DNA of 64,000 nucleotides. Origin: Clavelina lepadiformis (lineage: Eukaryota; Chordata; Ascidiacea; Aplousobranchia; Clavelinidae). The notes beneath the pieces are model-generated. The model was not told the DNA's origin. It ran no database searches and was given only the letters and a program-made list of their open reading frames with translations. Each line of letters starts with the position of its first letter. The stretch's first letter is position 1. The stretch is from contig NC_135246.1 of NCBI RefSeq assembly GCF_947623445.1, positions 17,405,856-17,469,855 of the forward strand. The letters run 5' to 3'. The position numbers and the translations under genes are program-made. Positions 46,601 through 56,965 of this stretch are shown one piece after another.

Positions 46601-47533
46601 ATAATACAATGACATTCTCACCATAAAAGATTTAAATGGAAATTTAGGATCAACACAATAAAAAAAGCAAAATAAAAAATGTGTGATAATCGTAACTTGC
46701 ACAAAGGCCAGCTCGGTGATCGGGACTCGAACAATGAGGAATCATCGTCGGGTTTAAGTCATGCAAAGACATTTCTCAGTCTGAGTATAAAGATAAATTA
46801 TCATACCATAACGATGACTTACTGTAATGCAGTAAAAGTTGTGTAATGGCATGTGGTTAACAGAAAAATAATGCATTTGTCTTTCTGAACAGGTGACCAT
46901 AAAGAATTTAAATGCATGGAATTCTCATCCAATCTTCCTTCTGCCAGGCGTTCAAAAATTTTGAAGGACTTTAAATCAGGAAATATAAATGTGTAAGCTA
47001 CACGATTGGAATCTGGTTCCTTTTATAATGCAAGAAACATGTTTTGTATTAAACTTTTATTAACGCCCAGCAATTGCCAGCAGAGGGGAGTTGCTTTTTA
47101 AACTTTTTTTCCCAATGCTATATTTCATGTTCTTTGTAGCTTGGTTTGTTCTGATTCAATGGCAAGAGGAATGGATGTGAAAGGAGTGTCGCACGTTATT
47201 CTTTACGATGCTCCATCGCTTGTAAAAACTTACATCCACAGGATTGGAAGAACCGCCAGGGCTGGTGAGGCAGGCACAGCCTACACCTTGCTCAAACATG
47301 AAGAAGTACGTCTGTTGAAACCTTGCTTTAAAGTTGTTATCTGGCTTCAGTCATTGTTTGATGGATGTTTTTTTATTGTTGTAAAGGTTTATCATTTCAA
47401 GAATATGTTGAAAAGCGCAAGGAAGAGCATTGAAAGGATGAAAGTTCAAGAGAAACAGCTGCAAAAACTCGCACCTGTTTATGAAAAAGTTTTGCCGTTA
47501 GTGGCAGAAAAATTAAAGTCTATGAAAAAGTAA
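43700..47533 (+). CDS. DDX51: DEAD-box RNA helicase DDX51, copy B, 11 exons, frame intact
   Basis: Tandem duplicate of 28147-32431. Exons: 43700-43722, 43878-44307, 44440-44590, 44816-44955, 45044-45225, 45442-45543, 45861-46185, 46316-46463, 46893-46992, 47140-47305, 47387-47533. Phases close to 637 aa, one residue shorter than A because of a 3-bp deletion in exon 2. All helicase motifs (APTGSGKT, PTRELA, TPGRL, DEAD, SAT, ARGMDV, HRIGRTARAG) are kept, and changes in exons are mostly single bases. Two splice donors differ from A: exon 3 ends CCG|GT instead of CAG|GT, and the GC intron 8 donor is CCG|GCAAGT instead of CAG|GCAAGT. The frame argues for a recent or still selected copy; the donors argue for weaker splicing. 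Confidence 0.9.
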
Positions 47534-47966
47534 TACAATGCACTGAAAATAAATTGAACACGAGTGATTAGATATAACATGAGACGTCGAGACGATGAAG
47601 TATAGTCTCACTATTTTCTTGTATAGAATAGCGCCAACAGCTGACTTTACATAACATAGAGATGCTCACACGTTTGCATGTTTCGAATAACATTAAAAGT
47701 GTTGATTTAATTATAGGTGTTTAAACATACATGTGATAAAACAGAGTGAAAGGGGACAAATTACAAAGTCTCGTCGCGCTGTAGCGATTAGGCTCGTCTG
47801 TCACTTGATAATATCCAAAAAGATAATATTGATTGATAACGATACATTGATTATAATATACGGCAGACTGATACTCGGTAGTTGTTATCTATTGTCTAGT
47901 ACGGTAGTGAGTATATGTAGGCCTACTGGTAAGCTGCGCAGACTTTGCGTTTGTGGTACGTTTTAA

Positions 47967-48176
47967 GGAGGCTTCAAACACTTAAAACTAAGATCAATAT
48001 GATCTAAAATGTTTGAATCATAATTTTTTGATGGTAGTTCAAAGCATACTAAATTGACATGCAAAATTTCAGAGAGCCCCCATGCAGGATTTTTCGAGCA
48101 ACCAGTCTTTTAGTAAATTCATTGCATAATAAAACAAACAAGGATTTTATGGCATTTTTTGTTGTTAAACGCCTCT
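47967..48176. mobile_element. TTAA-flanked MITE, copy B, internally deleted (210 bp)
   Basis: Same ends as 32835-33274 (GGAGGCTTCAAACA, and the complement AGAGGCGTTTAACA) between TTAA tetranucleotides at 47963-47966 and 48177-48180. About 230 bp of the interior is gone. Confidence 0.7.
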
Positions 48177-49201
48177 TTAAAATTGGGGAGACAAGCGAGA
48201 TGTTACAGTGCAACGGACAAGAGTGGAAGACGCTGTTTCCATTGTCTTCCACGTTGTGTCGTTATAATTATATTTTTGCTACGGTATTCATCGCGCTATT
48301 ACATAAAGTCATACTTGCCATAAGTTCAATCTCAGTTCACGGTATAATTGCAGACTTGCCGAAGAATAGTTGATTGACAATCTGTTCCGTAAACATGCTA
48401 TCTATCTTGCACTTTTGAACTTATTGTATTAAGATAACCCCATACTTGTCATCCTATTTTATAAACATGTTATTTACATTGCATTATGAGCTTGCCGAAT
48501 TCGAAATAACCCCTATGTGATTGACAAATTAATTGGTAAAAAATGATTATCTGCACGATTGACCTCGTATTAATAGCATAGTTAACATAAAAATACACAA
48601 TGTTCACTGACATTCGTTTCCTTTTATTGAAAATTTCTAAATTGAAATTATCACCTGACCTGTAAAACTTCGAGTCTAAAAGTCCAAATCATTTCCTGTT
48701 ATTGATAAACGCATTGCGCCTCAAGTTGGAATTCTGTTTCTTTATTATCTCCTTCAGCGTATAAATGTATCGTTGCATGCTATGTTTTTTTAGTATTAGT
48801 TTTAGTTTAGTTTAGTATGAGTTCTTTAGTATCCAGTTTAGAGTTTTAAAAGTTCAATGAAAGAGAAGTTATAGATCGTAATAACTCTGTGAATAATTCC
48901 TTAAGCCAATGTGAAATGTAGAGTGATGCGCTTGATTGCTAATTGGTTCTTAAAATCATTTTTTTATATATATAATAATATTGTTGTAATTTTTAGTGTT
49001 TGTTTAAAGTAATAATGAAGAGTATTAAAACCGATATTAATCAGATTCTCAGTGTCTCAAAAATCATATAAACCATTCAACTGAAGTTTAGGAATTTCTA
49101 GACAGAATTCGCAACCTTCTAATCGTTTCCTAAGAGTCAGATTGCAATATATTAAATATCCATGGTATGGTATTTACTGTATAAAATCAGTAATCACCAG
49201 G

Positions 49202-49754
49202 AGTGACAATAACTGGTAACAACTTAATTTAATGATACCAGCTAGGCCTAGTCTACAGCGTTGTTACGCGTTAAGTATCTGAGATATTGAAAGCAAACAG
49301 TGAAGGTGTCCAAGTGATAAAATGCACACGTTAACGCGGTAAGATGTATTGTATTGTTTGTTTATCGCCATAGGATTGAGCGGAGCGAAAGTTACTATGC
49401 TAGCTTCGTATAGTTATAGCACAATGAAACACATGCTCACGAACAATTAACGAGGAGGAAAAGTGGCAAAGCCCAAGTGCTTAAAACATGCAAGGTAGCA
49501 ACAACACAATTGTGCAATAAGATGGTAGGTTAGCCGGGTTGCCAAACCCACCATGTGGTTGTCTGCGCTTTTGCCGTCGGGACATCCTAAGTATCTGCTC
49601 CGACCTAGGGAGTTTTCTCAAAACAGTTCGTGTTGACACATAATAGGCATCACGGCCATCTCTAACCGGTGCATAGGAAAGGGTGAGAAATGTCTCCGAG
49701 AATTTGTATGTTATCCGACTCCATTAAAGGTGCAAGCTAATTCTTGTCAAGCGC
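49202..49754. repeat. Block S, copy B
   Basis: Homologue of 33320-33867, here about 940 bp further from DDX51 than in copy A. Followed by GCAGACAGCC, not found at the A position. Confidence 0.75.
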
Positions 49755-50635
49755 GCAGACAGCCTCGAGGTCATCTCATATAAAAACCAGTTAAGAATTT
49801 ATTCCCAATTAATCGAAGTGAAGCTGATAATGTCAGCGGAATGATAATTAAAGTTACAAATCTGACTCTAACTAAGAAACGCAAGAGTATATAGTTATTA
49901 TAGTATAGCAATAATTGCCTGCTAAGCAATCAACAAAAGAATGTTAATTAGGCGAGAAAAATGAAAACTTAAAAGGAAAATGTCAAAAAGCGTTGAGCTT
50001 ACCACAAAGTTATTATCGGGTGTAGAAAGTTTAAAAAAAAAATGAAAGTAGCCTACCATACCATTTTCGAAAACCTACTTGTTTAGTGGCAGGTTAAACT
50101 AATAAGTTTTTAATGCTTCTTGAATTTTAAATTCGTATCTAGTTGTTTTTACATTGTCGGAAAGTTTAAAGTAACTTAAATCTAATCTACATACTACTGG
50201 GATAACATAAATGAAAAATCTCTAAAGGATTATGCAAAAATATGTAAACTCAATTTGGGGAACCCCCAAATCAATACAGTAAGAAGATTGCGCTCTTTGG
50301 TATTTTCCTTTTTGACCTTAATGTTTGTTCTAAATCTTATGCTATGGTCTATCACAAATTCACAATCCCAAAATTCCGACGCTTATCTGTTGTTCGCTTA
50401 TGCACTTATGTTCACAAAGGCCTAAATGAGAAGTTTTTCAAGTAAGTATAGTTGTAAATTTCACCTAGGGGTGATTTTGCGTGGGAGCAAGGGAACTGTA
50501 GTAATGTATTATTGTGTTGTGTAATTTTTGTAAAAAAGTTCCAAGTTGATGAAAGCTGTAGTTGTAGAGGAACTGACCCATTATTTGCACATGTGCTGAC
50601 TTAATTGGAGTCTACCATACTTCTTTACTCTAACA

Positions 50636-51018
50636 CAGAGGTGTCCAACCGGTGGTATTTTTCAAAATGACTTATAACATCAACTAAATCGCCTTTGTAA
50701 TTTATGGCGAACTTACATTCCGAGAAATTGGCATTTATTGTTTGCTTTCTTTGTCTATTGCTCTATACTATAGAGCAATAAATAGTAGAGATAATAGATA
50801 ATATAAAAACTAGAGCAATAGATAGATAATATACTATAGTCTCTAGTGCAGGGGTGCACAACTGTTCAAGTTAATTTTATTGCATCACAATTTGTTTCTA
50901 AGATTAGAATTTTGGTGTGAGGGTTTTAATTAGAAATTAGCCGTAAACACTCAAGTGGCCCGCGCAATCATTCGTAAATCGCATGTGGCCCTTTGGCCAA
51001 AAAGGTTGGACACCCCTG
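50636..51018 (-). mobile_element. hAT-type MITE, inverted relative to 28238-28680 (383 bp)
   Basis: Ends CAGAGGTGTCCAACC and GGTTGGACACCCCTG, flanked by CTCTAACA (50628-50635) and CTCCAACA (51019-51026), an 8-bp duplication with one mismatch. The interior near 50940-51000 is the reverse complement of the 28240-28350 part of the DDX51-A element. A second internal TIR-like CAGGGGTGCACAACTG near 50851 and an ATAGATAAT-rich stretch suggest a rearranged interior. Confidence 0.82.
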
Positions 51019-51197
51019 CTCCAACATTACCATGAAGTAAATATTACCTCAGTTCTTTAAATGTAAGTGCAGAAGTAAGAGACCTCAAAATTTTTGTTTA
51101 TCTTTTCTAGAGTGTTCAGGTTATAACATAGGCTAGTATGTATGTAATTAGTTTACGAAATACATCAGTCTGCTAGGTTTGCGATCAGAGAGTGACC

Positions 51198-51974
51198 ATG
51201 GAAGACGGTGGTTCCAAGTTCATTGTCAATGGGATGCCGATAAAATGTGAATACATTGCAGAAAACATTTGGGAGGACCTCAGTAATGCTGTCAATAGTG
51301 CTGACGATGGTCGAAACCAACCTAGCGAAAATTCTTTAGTCACTGTGGAACTAATATGTGATGTCACAGACAAACCTGAAAGTTTGTTGTTTGACAATTT
51401 TGATGAATTACTAAAAGGCAGTGCTGGTTATTACTCAAACAATTCTGATGGAAAAAAGCAAAAAGAGATAACCTGTGACTTGTGCAATAAAAAATATATG
51501 CATAGGAAAAATTTGCAGAAGCATTTAGAAAACCATAAAGAAAATCACATACTTCATCATTTTAAGTGCAATACTTGTAATAAGTATTTTTCAGCAAAAC
51601 ATGCCTTAATTGTACACAAGAGAATTCATACAGGGGAGAAACCATATAAATGTAACATTTGTGACCGTACATTTACTCAGTCGGGGGATTTGAGAAGTCA
51701 CGAACGTTTGCACACAGGTGAAAAACCATATAAGTGCAAACTGTGTTCGAAACGCTGCACTACATCTGGAATGCTTACCATTCATATGAAAGTGCATACT
51801 GGAGCAAGGTCTTATAAATGTGAGCACTGTGAGAAGTCATTTGTGCACCAACGCAATTTGAGAAGACATGAGAAGTCTCACCAATGTGATGTCACTTTTA
51901 ACTGTCCTCATTGCAAATATTCCTATCGAGTCAAGGAGCGGTTAAATGAACATATAAAAAGGAACCATAGATGA
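51198..51974 (+). CDS. C2H2 zinc-finger protein, six fingers
   Basis: A 258-aa frame begins at an ATG in good context (ACCATGG). The first 90 residues are acidic and lack a known domain. Six C2H2 fingers follow, starting [40 protein letters not shown] and CPHCKYSY. Two TGEKPYKC linkers join fingers 2-3 and 3-4, which is typical of DNA-binding KLF/ZNF-type arrays. Finger 6 has a His-x4-His end (HIKRNH). No KRAB, SCAN or BTB domain is visible. It is probably a nuclear DNA-binding transcription regulator; its target and orthologue are unknown. The sequence just upstream (CGATCAG|AG) could be the acceptor of a 5' UTR intron. It lies just past a hAT MITE. Confidence 0.88.
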   Translation: MEDGGSKFIVNGMPIKCEYIAENIWEDLSNAVNSADDGRNQPSENSLVTVELICDVTDKPESLLFDNFDELLKGSAGYYSNNSDGKKQKEITCDLCNKKYMHRKNLQKHLENHKENHILHHFKCNTCNKYFSAKHALIVHKRIHTGEKPYKCNICDRTFTQSGDLRSHERLHTGEKPYKCKLCSKRCTTSGMLTIHMKVHTGARSYKCEHCEKSFVHQRNLRRHEKSHQCDVTFNCPHCKYSYRVKERLNEHIKRNHR

Positions 51975-53581
51975 CGTTGTTTATGATATTTTTATGTACC
52001 GTAAAGTGTAATTAAAAATGTACTCAGCAACACTGCTGCCATAAAATCATGGGAATGTTTTAAACAGATCGTGCAAGTACTAGTACTGTGCATACAACTA
52101 TGGTTGTGTTCCATTTTGTCAAGCTATGGCAAACTCTGGAAGTAAGTGAAGTGTATTGACATCTAGGGATAGCCATTTCGGAATATCAAGTTAAATTCAA
52201 AAGAAATTAAATTGTTTACTATAGTTTATCTTACGCCGTATGTGTTAGAAATTAAAAGGTATGTATGCAGAAAGTGAGGTATGTAAAGTGCTTTGACTTT
52301 TAAAAAACTTTCATAAATTTAAAGGGCTATAAAAGTACATATATTTTTTAACTTTGTTATTTGGTTTATAGTGAACTACTCAGTAGTTAAGTATCCATAG
52401 TTTCCTTACATTGGCTTAAACAGTGTTTTATTTGTATAAAGTTGCTTGAATGTGATTTGCAATCCGTTTCAGATTAAAGAACTTTAGCTAACTTATTTAT
52501 TAGCTGGTCGAAATATACTTCCAAACATCTATTGGGCTCATATATTTGATAATCACACAATAAAAGGCAGGTACTGAAAGTAGGAGATTTTAGCACAGAA
52601 CTCGCATTCACGTGAACCAGATTTGGTGCTCGGTACCACATTACAGCAGCATTTTGGAAATACATTCAAATATATGAAATTTGGTGATGAAACTGGTTTA
52701 TGCTTAGCAAAATCTTAAATTAAATTGTATATGAATGGTATGGTGTAGCTATCCTCGGACTGAGGGAAGTCTTGGGACACTTAAACCCATTGATGATTCC
52801 TTATCGCTCGAGCCCCAGCTACTGAGCTAGCCTGTGTGCAAGTTCTGATTGTCACACATTTTTTAATTGTTTTTTTTATCAGATTGTCCAAATATAGAAC
52901 TGTCCACCACTGAGCTGGAGCAAGTGTCGTTAATGACTTGCCAAAGGGTATCACGATGGTAGCGTCACTGGGTATTGAATATGGACAGCATATTGCGAGG
53001 CCAGCACTCAGTAAATGAATGCATTGCAACATCCAACAAGCTTTTGTACTTTGCAGTACTTCCACGATATGGGAAAGAAATCAAGGTTACAACTAAGTGA
53101 CATCCTTCTGTGCCATTGAAAGTTTATTATTGAGTAACCAGTTAACATGCACAGGCTAGATTTCATCAGTGGATAAAGCAATACAAAACGGAATTGTACA
53201 AAGCCACAGTCTATCAAAATCTAAATGCATATAAACTTCGTTGTATCAGCTATTACAACAAATGAACTTCATGATAAAAGCATTTTAATATTCAATAAAG
53301 CTTATAAATCTAAAATAAAGTATAATGCTACCAAAACAATGCCACCATAACAATTTGATGGTTATCTATAAACATATAACTAAAGGTACATTGATAACTA
53401 CTACCAGATATATTGATTTATCAGATATATATTTTTAATTGATCAGCCATGCAAAACCCATTGTGCAATCATTCGAAAAATAGTCACCGTGGTTAGAAAG
53501 GCTGTGACAGCTTTCAGCACTGCCAGAACAAAATGCAGATTTGCAGTTAAATAGAGCTGCTGAATGTACGTTTTTTCTTCT
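51975..53581. other. Intergenic, with a SINE-like segment
   Basis: 3' flank of the zinc-finger gene and of kinase 1 (convergent). Apart from the SINE-like block 52745-53030, it is AT-rich with no recognisable feature. Confidence 0.4.
52745..53030 (-). repeat. SINE-like repeat with tRNA-like boxes
   Basis: On the minus strand, from about 53020 down, are a B-box-like TATTCAATACCC, then a CCTTTGGCAAGTCATTAACG...TTGCTCCAG segment, then GCTCAGTGGTGGAC and AGGCTAGCTCAGTAGCTGG, both like tRNA A boxes. The CCTT(T/G)GGCAAG-CACTTAAC pattern resembles a segment I know from several animal SINEs. The ends and a target duplication were not found, so the extent is approximate. Confidence 0.4.
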
Positions 53582-54625
53582 TCACCTAACATATTCATAT
53601 AAAGTCTTAAGACCTGACGGAGGGATTTCATTATATCTTATATGCATTTGATTCATCACAAAATGGACCGCTCGAGAAATAAGGACAGAAGAAGTTTGCC
53701 GCATAAGCGCTAAAACCCTGTCTTGTACATGGCTAATAGTGGGTCGATTTTCTGGGCATTCATCACAGCACTGATGCATGGTATTAACAAAGACATCAAA
53801 AATGCGCAAGTCGTCACTGGCAGTTTCAACTAGTTCATCTCGGATCAGTGGAATGCAATCTTCAGAAGGAAGAGCACCGTTTAATATGGCATCGGTAATG
53901 TTTTGGCAGTTCTGTCTCTTATATGGCACCTCCCTGGTGACAACCTGGTAAATTACTCTTCCCAAACTAAACAAATCCATTGAAGGATGCTTCTCTGTAA
54001 AGACATTGCGAAGAAATTCTGGTGCAGAGAAGACAACAGTATGCAAGCGTGATAGTTGGTGAGGTTCGAAGCTACTGCGATCACAAGTCTTCGCTGCAAG
54101 CATGGCAGCGCCACAATCGGCTACTTTGACATGTAAATATTCTGTCAGCAAGATATTGGTGGTTTTTAGGTCTCCGTGAACTTTATGGTCTTCAACTCCA
54201 CTGTGTTGTAAATACGTGATGGCTTTGATTGTTTCAAGAACTAATCTAAGCCTCAGCTTCCAAGGAATTTCAGTTACAAGGCTATTTTCCAGCAGTGTGT
54301 GCAAGCTTCCACCTGGCTGGTAGTCCATTATAAGTGCAAAGAAGTGCGACCAGCAAGATACTCCATGAAAACGGACAATGTTTTCATGATTTATTAAAGC
54401 CATGACCTCAGCTTCCTTTTCCACCAACCGATACACGTCACTGTGTCTGTCCATTGTACCAGTGACAATGAAAATTTTGGCAGCAGCGCAGCCGAGTTTT
54501 GAATGATAGACTTTGTGCACTTTTCCGTAACTTCCATGTCCTATTTCATCAGAAAAACTTGTCTTTACTATTTTTGCATCGTAGCTACGAGTTGGTTGCA
54601 GTATTGAAGAAACACGCGAGCTCAT
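53582..54625 (-). CDS. Intronless protein kinase 1 (HGD/DCG type)
   Basis: A 347-aa frame that is almost entirely one kinase domain. Glycine loop GHGSYGKV near residues 29-36, ATP lysine Lys50 in AAAKIF, alpha-C Glu in VEKEAEVMAL, catalytic loop VHGDLKTTNILL (HGD where most kinases have HRD), metal-binding ADCGAA (DCG in place of DFG), APE in FSAPEFL, and subdomain IX DLFSLG. The non-RD loop and overall pattern suggest a TKL-related kinase, but I cannot name the family. The metal-binding Asp is kept, so activity is plausible. No signal peptide or membrane segment lies in frame. It is paralogous over its full length to the next gene, about 1 kb upstream on the same strand. The uninterrupted frame of both suggests an ancestral retrocopy. 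Confidence 0.85.
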   Translation of the reverse strand: MSSRVSSILQPTRSYDAKIVKTSFSDEIGHGSYGKVHKVYHSKLGCAAAKIFIVTGTMDRHSDVYRLVEKEAEVMALINHENIVRFHGVSCWSHFFALIMDYQPGGSLHTLLENSLVTEIPWKLRLRLVLETIKAITYLQHSGVEDHKVHGDLKTTNILLTEYLHVKVADCGAAMLAAKTCDRSSFEPHQLSRLHTVVFSAPEFLRNVFTEKHPSMDLFSLGRVIYQVVTREVPYKRQNCQNITDAILNGALPSEDCIPLIRDELVETASDDLRIFDVFVNTMHQCCDECPENRPTISHVQDRVLALMRQTSSVLISRAVHFVMNQMHIRYNEIPPSGLKTLYEYVR

Positions 54626-55641
54626 TTTCTACTCTTCTGTTAGTCACCAAGAATACTGTGTACAGACTCAGGTCACATCGCTCTTCAGGGATTCACAACA
54701 AGTCACCTCTGTATGTTGCTAGACTGATCTAATATGAAAAATCAATAATTTTACAGCATCATAAAATCCAATATAATATGAAGAAACTATGTACAAAACA
54801 TATCAAAAAGCATTCAGCCAAAATGGTAACATGAGCATAATGTATACACATAAGGAAAGCATATTTGGGGAAAACAATGGACTTCAGGCACCAGCATGTG
54901 ATGCATTGCATGATTTGCGGTTACTGTCTACTTAAACGGTGGAAATGCGGTGGTGTAGAGCTGATTGAGTGTGACAGCTCTTTCATCAAAAATAAAATAT
55001 GCAGCTGAACTTACGATAACCTTTTCAAGGCTTTCTATGACAGAAAAGTAACGTTTAAACAATTACAAAATAAAACAGTATACATTAAAAAAATATTTAC
55101 ACGATCTAGAAGTTTTAATGTGTTACAAACATTGGCTTGAAGCATGTAAAGTATTGATATGAAAACTTAAGTGAAGTGAACTGCCTTGCAAGTCACAATG
55201 GAATGTAGTCAAGCAGTTCACCTCTATGCAACCATAAACAATGGATGAATACGTTTACAGCACTTTCTTGCCTAAAACTAAACCAAAAAATCCTTGCAAA
55301 AGTTCATAATATTAAAAGGATAACCAATGATAATTGCAAAGAATGTGATGCACAATATTGTAAATAATTTACTGTTTAATGATGATGAACAAGAGAAATA
55401 TAATTACATCAAACAGTTAGCTTTATCAAGTTTTTCACCATTAAAGCATGGCCTAAAAGTTGTGACAGATACCAAATAAGAATACTTATCTCACAAAAAA
55501 TGACAGTGAAAACTATTGAAATGCATAACCATCAAAAACTAACAAAATCCAGTGAAAAAATCGGGAAACATTGTAAGAGAATTGTATGCAAGTCAGAAAC
55601 ATTTGAAATTTGGTACAATTAGCCAGCAAAAAAAGCTGTCA
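54626..55641. other. Spacer between the two kinase genes
   Basis: Upstream region of kinase 1 and 3' flank of kinase 2. Minus-strand GATCAG-type motifs just upstream of kinase 1 may hide a 5' UTR acceptor. Nothing else seen. Confidence 0.4.
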
Positions 55642-56670
55642 TTATATAACCAAATCTGTTAAGGGCTTGCGCACTTCGGGTTCACTTTCATTTCGTTGTG
55701 TGTTCATTTGATTCACAACCACAAGCACTGCTTTTGCCATTACTGTCGAGGACACCGTCTCAATGAGATTACGTATATTTTGTTGCACTATAAGAATTCC
55801 CGGTCGCCGACTACGGGAAATTGTGCAGCAACTTGCCATCAACTGACGGAAGAAATCCAAGATGACTAAATCTTCATCAGCGTTTGCAACCATCTCAGCA
55901 CGAATTTGATTGATTTTTGTATCTGAAGGCACTGCTCCGTGAACGATTTCATTTGTGATGTCCTGAAATGTAGCATCATAGAAGGGGGTTTCTCTAGTAA
56001 GCAGTTCGTAAGTCACACGGCCCAAGCTATAGATATCCATGTCTGGGTGCCGCACGCCAAAGACATCAGACAGAAATTCCGGTGCAGAAAACACAACAGT
56101 GTGCTGGCGCGATTTGCTGTCGTGACGTGGGCTGGTCTGATCACAGGTCTTGGTGGCAAGTGTTGCCGCACCAAAATCCCCAACGCGAACATGAAGAGAT
56201 TCACTTAACAGAATGTTACTGGATTTCAAGTCTCCATGCACTATGCGCTCATCTAATCCAGAATTGTGTAAGAAGACAATGGCTTTCACTGTTTCATATA
56301 CAAAACGAAGCCGTAGTTTCCATGGTAAAAGGCTAACTTGATCATTTTTTAGTAGATCATGTAGACTTCCTCCTGTTTCATATTCCATGATCAGAGCATA
56401 ATAATGCGACCAGCAGCAGATTCCATAAAAACGAACAACATTTTCATGGGAGGCTAAAGCCATAATATTAGCTTCGGATTCAACGATCGCATGTGTTGTA
56501 CCACGCTGCCTCTCCACAGTTCCAGTGACTGAGAAAACCTTGGCTGCAGCACACCCATACCTTGTATTGTAGACTTTTATTACACGTCCATATGTCCCTG
56601 ATCCAAGGTCATCACAAGCTTGTAGACTTGATTTTAAATCACCAGAACGAAATACTCGATGAGCCGGCAT
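55642..56670 (-). CDS. Intronless protein kinase 2 (HGD/DFG type)
   Basis: A 342-aa kinase starting at the ATG at 56670; the frame runs a little further upstream but without another ATG. Glycine loop GSGTYGRV, ATP lysine in AAAKVF, alpha-C VESEANIMAL, catalytic loop VHGDLKSSNILL, canonical GDFGAATL, FSAPEFL, and DIYSLG. It aligns end to end with kinase 1, including the C-terminal VNQMN region, and keeps the regular DFG that kinase 1 has lost. A TKL-type Ser/Thr kinase is the best guess. The HGD loop makes it a non-RD kinase, which usually does not depend on activation-loop phosphorylation. A plausible 5' UTR acceptor (TTGTTCAACAG) lies about 60 bases upstream. Confidence 0.87.
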   Translation of the reverse strand: MPAHRVFRSGDLKSSLQACDDLGSGTYGRVIKVYNTRYGCAAAKVFSVTGTVERQRGTTHAIVESEANIMALASHENVVRFYGICCWSHYYALIMEYETGGSLHDLLKNDQVSLLPWKLRLRFVYETVKAIVFLHNSGLDERIVHGDLKSSNILLSESLHVRVGDFGAATLATKTCDQTSPRHDSKSRQHTVVFSAPEFLSDVFGVRHPDMDIYSLGRVTYELLTRETPFYDATFQDITNEIVHGAVPSDTKINQIRAEMVANADEDLVILDFFRQLMASCCTISRSRRPGILIVQQNIRNLIETVSSTVMAKAVLVVVNQMNTQRNESEPEVRKPLTDLVI

Positions 56671-56965
56671 TTTCAAATAGTGCACCGGTGATTACTTAAA
56701 AAATAATTAAATGTCTAATCTGTTGAACAAAATAAAGTGATATGGATATGACCTACATTTCAGATGCCGATATAGAAATATAAATAATTGATAAACCTAA
56801 AACAACATGAATAATATCAAGGTCATGGTGTATCTATGAGCTCTAGTTTAAAAATTTTGAGAAAATTCCCCTCAAAGTATTGAAATAATTGAGTATATTT
56901 ATGTACAAATTTATTTTACAATGTAGGGCTAATATCTGCACAAAAACTTAGGTCTAGGTCTAGGG

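Larger units (their letters stand above)
33917..48263. repeat. Segmental duplication, copy B, about 14.3 kb
   Basis: Direct repeat of 18263-33916. It contains a disrupted CTPS, the divergent intergenic region, a full DDX51 and its 3' flank. Private changes are the deletion of CTPS exons 10-12, a 942-bp tandem repeat around exon 6, a solo LTR at 39518-39902 and an internally deleted TTAA MITE. Confidence 0.92.
47534..51197. other. DDX51-B 3' flank and intergenic DNA
   Basis: Contains a poly(A) signal at 47548-47553, the TTAA MITE remnant, the end of the duplication (48263), block S copy B (49202-49754) and a hAT MITE at 50636-51018. 48264-49201 and 49755-50635 are AT-rich with no gene seen. 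Confidence 0.5.
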
